From contig NZ_KB899280.1 of assembly GCF_000378145.1 (NCBI RefSeq), forward strand, positions 1 to 64,000: 64,000 nucleotides of DNA, written 5' to 3'. The notes below the pieces were generated by a model that worked only from the letters and a program-made list of their open reading frames with translations, ran no database searches and was not told the DNA's origin. Both the position numbers and the translations under genes were made by a program. Positions 60,406 through 64,000 of this stretch are shown here, piece by piece; the first letter of the stretch is position 1; every line of letters starts with the position of its first letter. This stretch comes from Saccharibacillus kuerlensis DSM 22868 (lineage in GTDB: Bacteria; Bacillota; Bacilli; Paenibacillales; Paenibacillaceae).

Positions 60406-61365
60406 TTATGCGCCTGTGCCCGTCTCTGTTTCCACGGCACGCAGACGTTTTGCAGAACGCCGTGAGCGCCCGGGAAGGCGCGGGGGCCGGGGAATCGAAG
60501 AAGCCGCAGCCGACTTCAATCCCGAGACCAGTACACCGCTGAAAATCAGCAGGGCACCTATATACCCCTGCATGCCGAGTACTTCACCCAAAAACATAAA
60601 GCCAAACAGTGCGGCAAATACGGGTTCGAGCGAGAACAGCATTCCGATGCGTTCGGGTGTCGTATGCTTTTGCGCGACGGTCTGCATAATGAAGCCGAAA
60701 GCACTGCAGACAACGGCAAGACCGATAATCGCCGTCCAGCCGGAAGCTCCCTGCGGAATCGACGGTGTCTCGAACAGGAAACCAAAGATTAGGCCGAACA
60801 ACCCAATGAACCCGATTTGCAAGATGCCAAGCGTAAACCCTTCGGAGCTGCGTGCAAATCGGTTCGTAAGAATAATGTGCACCGCGTATACGAAAGCGCC
60901 GAGCAGGCACAGTACCGATCCGCCTTCGAATGTCAGCGAACTCCGAAGCGTCAGCAGCGCGATTCCGCCCATCGTAAGGATAATTCCTCCGGTCGTTGCC
61001 AGGCTCGGCCTGCGGCGGGTGATCGCGAACTGCAGCATCGGCACGAATACGACCATCGCACTGGTCAGGAACCCGGCTGAAGACGCAGTTGTCGTTTCAA
61101 GCCCTGTAATCAATAGTGACAGCATGACGAACATTACAAAACCCAGCAGGGCACTCTGTCTGACTGCGGCCAGGTCGGCCACACGCAGTCGGCGCCAGAA
61201 GAGCGGCGCTGTCAAAGCAAAGGCCAGCAGAAAACGCCAGGCGAGCAGTGTAAAAGGTTCCATTCCGTCCAGTCCCATCTTCATTAATAAATAGGAGGAA
61301 CCCCAACCGATCGAGACCAGGGCAATTGCCAGATCGGCCGTTTTTTTCGTCATGCTCAATTTCAT
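60406..61365 (-). CDS. DMT superfamily (EamA) transporter
   Basis: The protein of about 319 residues has ten hydrophobic helices in two EamA repeats (ADLAIALVSIGWGSSYLLMK; FGFIMQTVAQKHTTPERIGM; SLEPVFAALFGFMFLGEVLG with the EP motif) and an Arg-rich tail. ATG 61365 is 12 bases after AAAGAGG; ATG 61377 and 61353 are alternatives. It is divergent from a LysR gene with 160 bases between, so regulation by that LysR is likely. Confidence 0.85.
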   Translation of the reverse strand: MKLSMTKKTADLAIALVSIGWGSSYLLMKMGLDGMEPFTLLAWRFLLAFALTAPLFWRRLRVADLAAVRQSALLGFVMFVMLSLLITGLETTTASSAGFLTSAMVVFVPMLQFAITRRRPSLATTGGIILTMGGIALLTLRSSLTFEGGSVLCLLGAFVYAVHIILTNRFARSSEGFTLGILQIGFIGLFGLIFGFLFETPSIPQGASGWTAIIGLAVVCSAFGFIMQTVAQKHTTPERIGMLFSLEPVFAALFGFMFLGEVLGMQGYIGALLIFSGVLVSGLKSAAASSIPRPPRLPGRSRRSAKRLRAVETETGTGA

Positions 61366-61480
61366 TGTTTTCGTCATCCTCTTTCGGTCGTGTAGTAATG
61401 GACAAGGCAGTGTGAATATCCGTTGATTTTTCGCCTCACTCAGTATAAGTTGAAGAAAAGCATGAGAAAAGCGAATATTT

Positions 61481-61497
61481 TTCATGATTAACATGAA
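61481..61497 (+). promoter_or_regulatory. Palindrome in the EamA/LysR divergent gap
   Basis: TTCATG-ATTAA-CATGAA is a perfect 17-base inverted repeat between the two divergent starts, a candidate LysR binding site. Confidence 0.5.
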
Positions 61498-61525
61498 TAA
61501 TTTTAATGATGGAAAGAGGCACGCA

Positions 61526-62431
61526 ATGACCACCCACAGATATGAAGCTTTTCTCAAAACGCTTGAGACAGGCAGTCTTACTAAAGCCGCGGCGGCGCTA
61601 GGTTACACTCAGTCGAGCATTAGTCACATGCTGAACGCGATGGAGAAAGAATGGAGACTCACACTGCTCATTCGCGACCGTTCCGGCATCAGGTTGACTT
61701 CCGACGGGCAGCGGCTGCTGCCGTATATTCGGAATGTCGTGCAGGCGCACCGCGAGCTGATCGACGAGACGGCCAATTTGCAGGGACTTCGATCCGGACT
61801 TATTCGGCTCGCGACATTTACCAGTGCCGCAGTCAACTGGCTTCCGGGTTTGATTCAGACGTTTCAGCAGGAGCACCCGGGCGTCGATTTCGAACTGCTG
61901 CATGGTCACTATACGGATATCGAGAACTGGCTTGACACCGGCCAGGCCGACTGCGGTTTCCAGCGCCTGCCTGTCCGAGCGGATTTTGAAAGCCGCTTTC
62001 TGGCGCAGGATCGGCTGCTGGTCATCCTACCGGAACATCACCCACTCGCAGGGGAGGAATGCTTTCCGGTGGAGGCGCTGGGGGAAGAACCTTTTTTGCT
62101 GCTGGAGGAAGGGACGGTCAATGAAATTCGGGGAATTTTCGAGCTGCACGGTATTCATCCGAAAGTGCGGTTTACCGCACGCGACGATTACACGATCATT
62201 TCCATGGTCGAGAGCGGTCTGGGCATCAGCATTTTGCCTGAGCTGGTGCTGAACCGGACGCCATACCGGGTGGTGCAAAAGGAATTGAGCGTGCCTGCCT
62301 ACCGCAGGCTCGGGATCTGCCTTAGGAGCCGCGAGGATGCTTCGCCGGCGCTGCAAAAATTTCTCGAGCACGTCGAGGCGTATCCGGGTTTCCGGACGGA
62401 AGCTTCCCCAGACGAGAAGAAGCCGGTCTGA
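61526..62431 (+). CDS. LysR-type regulator, divergent from the EamA transporter
   Basis: ATG 61526 follows GGAAAGAGGC. The 301-residue protein has RYEAFLKTLETGSLTKAAAA, LGYTQSSISHMLNAMEKEWR (helix-turn-helix) and DRSGIRLTSDGQRLLPYIRN, then the effector domain ending in GICLRSREDASPALQKFLEH. The close divergent transporter gene suggests it senses a compound and controls its export. Confidence 0.9.
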   Translation: MTTHRYEAFLKTLETGSLTKAAAALGYTQSSISHMLNAMEKEWRLTLLIRDRSGIRLTSDGQRLLPYIRNVVQAHRELIDETANLQGLRSGLIRLATFTSAAVNWLPGLIQTFQQEHPGVDFELLHGHYTDIENWLDTGQADCGFQRLPVRADFESRFLAQDRLLVILPEHHPLAGEECFPVEALGEEPFLLLEEGTVNEIRGIFELHGIHPKVRFTARDDYTIISMVESGLGISILPELVLNRTPYRVVQKELSVPAYRRLGICLRSREDASPALQKFLEHVEAYPGFRTEASPDEKKPV

Positions 62432-62569
62432 CAGCTGTTTCGATAAAAGCCGTTTCTTGAGCCAAGGAAGCGGCCTTTTTGCGGCAGCGTGCAGGAACGG
62501 GAAGCAGCAGGGGCGAAGGAAGGAGAGCAAGTATTGTAAAATACAATCCGTACAGACGGGAGATCAGCC

Positions 62570-63378
62570 ATGCCGACATTTGAAGCGAAAGAAAACCGTT
62601 TTTATTATAACGATGAACCGGTGCAGCTGATAGCGGGAGCGATTCACTATTTTCGGGTCGTTCCGGAATACTGGGAGGATCGGCTGCGCAGGCTGATCGC
62701 GTGCGGCTTCAATACCGTGGAAACGTATGTGCCTTAGAACGTACACGAGCCGTAAGAAGGAAGATTCGCGTTCGATGGCATGGCCGACCTGGAGGCGTTC
62801 GTAGGCTTGGCGGGTTCGCTCGGCCTGCATGCTATCGTGCGTCCGAGTCCGTACATCTGCACGGAATGGGAATTCGGCGGGCTGCCGGCCTGGCTGCTGA
62901 AGGCGGAGAGATGAGGCTGAGATGCGCCGATCCATCCTTTTTGGCCAAGCTAGACGCCTACTTCGACGAGCTGCTGCCTAGGCTGCGTCCGCTGCTGTGC
63001 ACGAACGGCGGTCCGCTTGTTGCGCTGCAGATCGAAAATGAATATGGCAGCTACGGATCGGATTCGGATTATTTGAAATATTTGCGGGACGGCATGATTC
63101 GGCGCGGCATGGATGTGCTGCTGTTTACTTTCTACGGTCCGGAGACGTTCATGCTGCGCGCCGGCTCGGTTGAAGGCGCGCTGGCTACCGTCAACTTCGG
63201 CTGGGATACGCGCGGCGCGTTCGATACGCTGCGTCGCCATCAGCTGGAAGGGCCGCTGCTGCGTCAAGGGGAGAACGAACTGATCGTGCTGGAAATGCAT
63301 GGATTTTTTGCGAGCGGAGCAGAGGAGCAGGCTGCCGTACCGTTTATCGAACTGACGGACCGCGCAGACTTGGGCTAA
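62570..63378 (+). pseudogene. Decayed GH35 beta-galactosidase gene
   Basis: ATG 62570 opens with EAKENRFYYNDEPVQLIAGA, IHYFRVVPEYWEDRLRRL and CGFNTVETYVP, the unmistakable start of family 35 beta-galactosidases. A TAG (62735-62737) replaces the Trp of the conserved PWNxHEP, and a TAA (62753-62755) follows. The frame goes on RFAFDGMADLEAFVGLAGSL to AWLLKAER and breaks again near 62913. A shifted frame then gives LVALQIENEYGSYGSDSDYL with the acid/base Glu. It later jumps from GAFDTLRRHQ to LEGPLLRQGENELIVLEMHG, so roughly the central half of a 590-residue enzyme is gone. At least four lesions show loss of function. Confidence 0.88.
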
Positions 63379-63471
63379 CACGCGCGGAATTTTGCCTGCC
63401 AGGCAGGTTCGCCTTTGGTGGGAGCCCGGGCCTGTTTGCGCCGCTTCTATGATTAGAAAAGGAGGGAAGGA

Positions 63472-64000
63472 ATGTCCTGGACTTCTGAGGCTGGCGGAGG
63501 AAGAGAATTCAATATCGGACAGTACGCGCTGCCGGATTTGCGTTTTTCGTTTCAGATGTGCGGAGCCCATTGGCGTCAGGTCACGACCGGCTGGACGTAT
63601 CCGCCGCATAATCACGCGCTGTTTGAGCTGAATTACGTAATGGAAGGGGAGCAGATGACGCGGGTCGAGGGCGAACGCTATGTCCAGCAGCCGGGGGAAC
63701 TGCTGCTGCTCTCTCCAGGCTGTACGCACGAGAGTCGGATCGGCGGCACGGACTCGATGACTTATTTTTGCATTCATTTCGATATCGACGACGATTTTAT
63801 GTATGCGCGGATCGCCTCGTTGGAGAGCGCGCTTTTTGCGGCGGATTCGGAGCTGGCCGCGAAGCTTAAGCCCGATTTGGAGCGGCTGTTCCGCTTGTGC
63901 GGCGAAGAGACGGATGACGCTGCGGCAGCGCTTGCGGTCCGAACGCCGCTGCTTCGAATTCTGCTTGAATTGTGTCAATACGCGTTTGATCTGCCCGAAC
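63472..64000 (+). CDS. AraC-type regulator, N-terminal cupin part (cut by window edge)
   Basis: ATG 63472 follows AAAAGGAGGGAAGG. The 176 visible residues form an AraC-type sugar-binding cupin: WTYPPHNHALFELNYVMEGE, RYVQQPGELLLLSPGCTHES and MTYFCIHFDIDDDF. The helix-turn-helix half would lie beyond the right edge. It follows the decayed beta-galactosidase gene and may once have controlled it. Confidence 0.78.
   Translation, partial: MSWTSEAGGGREFNIGQYALPDLRFSFQMCGAHWRQVTTGWTYPPHNHALFELNYVMEGEQMTRVEGERYVQQPGELLLLSPGCTHESRIGGTDSMTYFCIHFDIDDDFMYARIASLESALFAADSELAAKLKPDLERLFRLCGEETDDAAAALAVRTPLLRILLELCQYAFDLPE

Noticed and set aside
62950-63978. Minus-strand frame of 342 codons opposite the GH35 remnant and the AraC gene
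   Set aside because: It runs antisense to two recognisable coding regions and is rich in Arg/Gln, as expected of a GC-rich shadow.

Overview
The window reads as a chromosomal segment of a low- to mid-GC Firmicute, most probably Paenibacillus or a close relative such as Saccharibacillus. The evidence is strong AAGGAGG ribosome binding sites throughout, frequent TTG/GTG starts, U-tailed intrinsic terminators, Bacillus-type families (TmrB, TreA/TreP/TreR, CysJI of the B. subtilis type, YdhK, MpsC/DUF2294, DUF3219, YxjG/YxjH-like methionine synthases) and many stand-alone GNAT acetyltransferases. No rRNA, tRNA or CRISPR array was seen.

Bases 1-4000 are the most unusual part. The left edge holds the 5' end of an IS110-family transposase. 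Next to it lie five copies (324-419, 1001-1083, 2335-2486, 3285-3354, 3875-3944) of an imperfect palindrome with the plan TAAC-ACC-GTATTCACG ... CGTGAATAC-AACAAC-GTTA. They alternate with four small same-strand units: a P-loop protein; a GNAT plus an S51 peptidase; a nucleotidyltransferase; and a cupin. In two units the gene's stop codon lies inside the TAAC of the following repeat. This is the layout of an integron gene-cassette array with attC sites, but in a Firmicute and with no integrase in the window.

Bases 4000-7600 stay AT-rich: a BcrA-like ABC exporter, a VOC protein and small hypotheticals, one frameshifted. From about 7600 to 20400 the DNA turns GC-richer and carries single small enzymes (methyltransferases, GNATs, GrpB, VOC, GyrI-like, SET, TmrB-like, APH-like, an HD-domain protein) with several decayed genes. 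Bases 20800-31200 hold a heparinase-type lyase, an aldo/keto reductase, a divergent Hfq-like protein, a flavin disulfide-reductase-like protein, a copper-type YdhK lipoprotein behind a CsoR-like operator, an acyl-CoA ligase, an MpsC-like protein and a drug/metabolite exporter.

Bases 31200-42200 are linked to sulfur metabolism: a LysR regulator, two tandem MetE C-terminal-type methionine synthases, and cysJI (sulfite reductase) behind a LysR-type palindrome, with a membrane diguanylate cyclase between. Bases 42200-47200 are a complete trehalose system: phosphotrehalase, a PTS EIIBCA permease and the TreR repressor, with two inverted TreR-like operators at the promoter. Bases 47400-56200 hold a translationally coupled pair (a 1065-residue GNAT fusion protein and an amidohydrolase), an HtrA protease, a CBS protein and a split EAL/GGDEF pair for cyclic-di-GMP. 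Bases 56200-64000 hold two divergent LysR/target pairs (DapA-like; EamA exporter), an acyltransferase, a GNAT, a decayed GH35 beta-galactosidase and the start of an AraC-type regulator cut by the window edge.
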